A DNA stretch of 6,941 nt. It comes from Planctomycetaceae bacterium. GTDB lineage: Bacteria; Planctomycetota; Planctomycetia; Planctomycetales; Planctomycetaceae. Shown in pieces: positions 6,902-6,941 of the stretch (position 1 is its first letter; every line of letters starts with the position of its first letter). Below the pieces are notes generated by a model. That model did no database searches, was not told where the DNA came from, and saw only the letters and a list, made by a program, of their open reading frames with translations. Made by a program: the position numbers and the translations under genes. The DNA is taken from NCBI GenBank assembly GCA_023258825.1, contig JALQWE010000194.1, positions 1 to 6,941 on the forward strand. The letters are read 5' to 3'.

Positions 6902-6941
6902 ACAGGGAGGACTCGGGAAAACGGACTGAAATCCTGATATG

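Overview
The window looks like chromosomal DNA from a Planctomycetota bacterium (inference). The main clue is a Gfo/Idh/MocA-family oxidoreductase carrying a twin-arginine signal, a protein type strongly expanded in that phylum. Moderate GC, GTG starts and wide gaps between co-directional genes also fit. I see no mobile element, CRISPR array, tRNA or rRNA gene.

Layout: positions 1-242 are non-coding and hold a strong hairpin terminator at 147-178. A Tat-exported Gfo/Idh/MocA oxidoreductase lies on the minus strand at 243-1571. A divergent 353-bp spacer (1572-1924) separates it from four plus-strand genes. These are a two-domain FAD oxidoreductase/methyltransferase (1925-3571), a GlpG-type rhomboid protease (3785-4789), an HD-superfamily hydrolase (4974-5558) and a GT4-type glycosyltransferase (5690-6901). 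The plus-strand genes are separated by gaps of 213, 184 and 131 bp. They may therefore be transcribed as separate units, and their functions do not form one obvious pathway.

The most interesting gene is 1925-3571. Its N-terminal domain is a DAO-fold FAD oxidoreductase. Its C-terminal domain has the signatures of the YtqB/MnmM methyltransferase family (DATAGNGHDT, FNLGYLPG, GHP). MnmM makes mnm5U from nm5U in the wobble position of tRNA in bacteria that lack the MnmC methyltransferase domain. In E. coli MnmC a different methyltransferase domain is N-terminal and the FAD oxidoreductase that makes nm5U from cmnm5U is C-terminal. This protein therefore looks like an independently assembled, order-inverted MnmC analogue performing both last steps of mnm5(s2)U synthesis in one chain. 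The domain assignments are well supported by motifs; the combined function is inference.

The other genes look intact, with recognisable active-site residues, and are ordinary members of their families.
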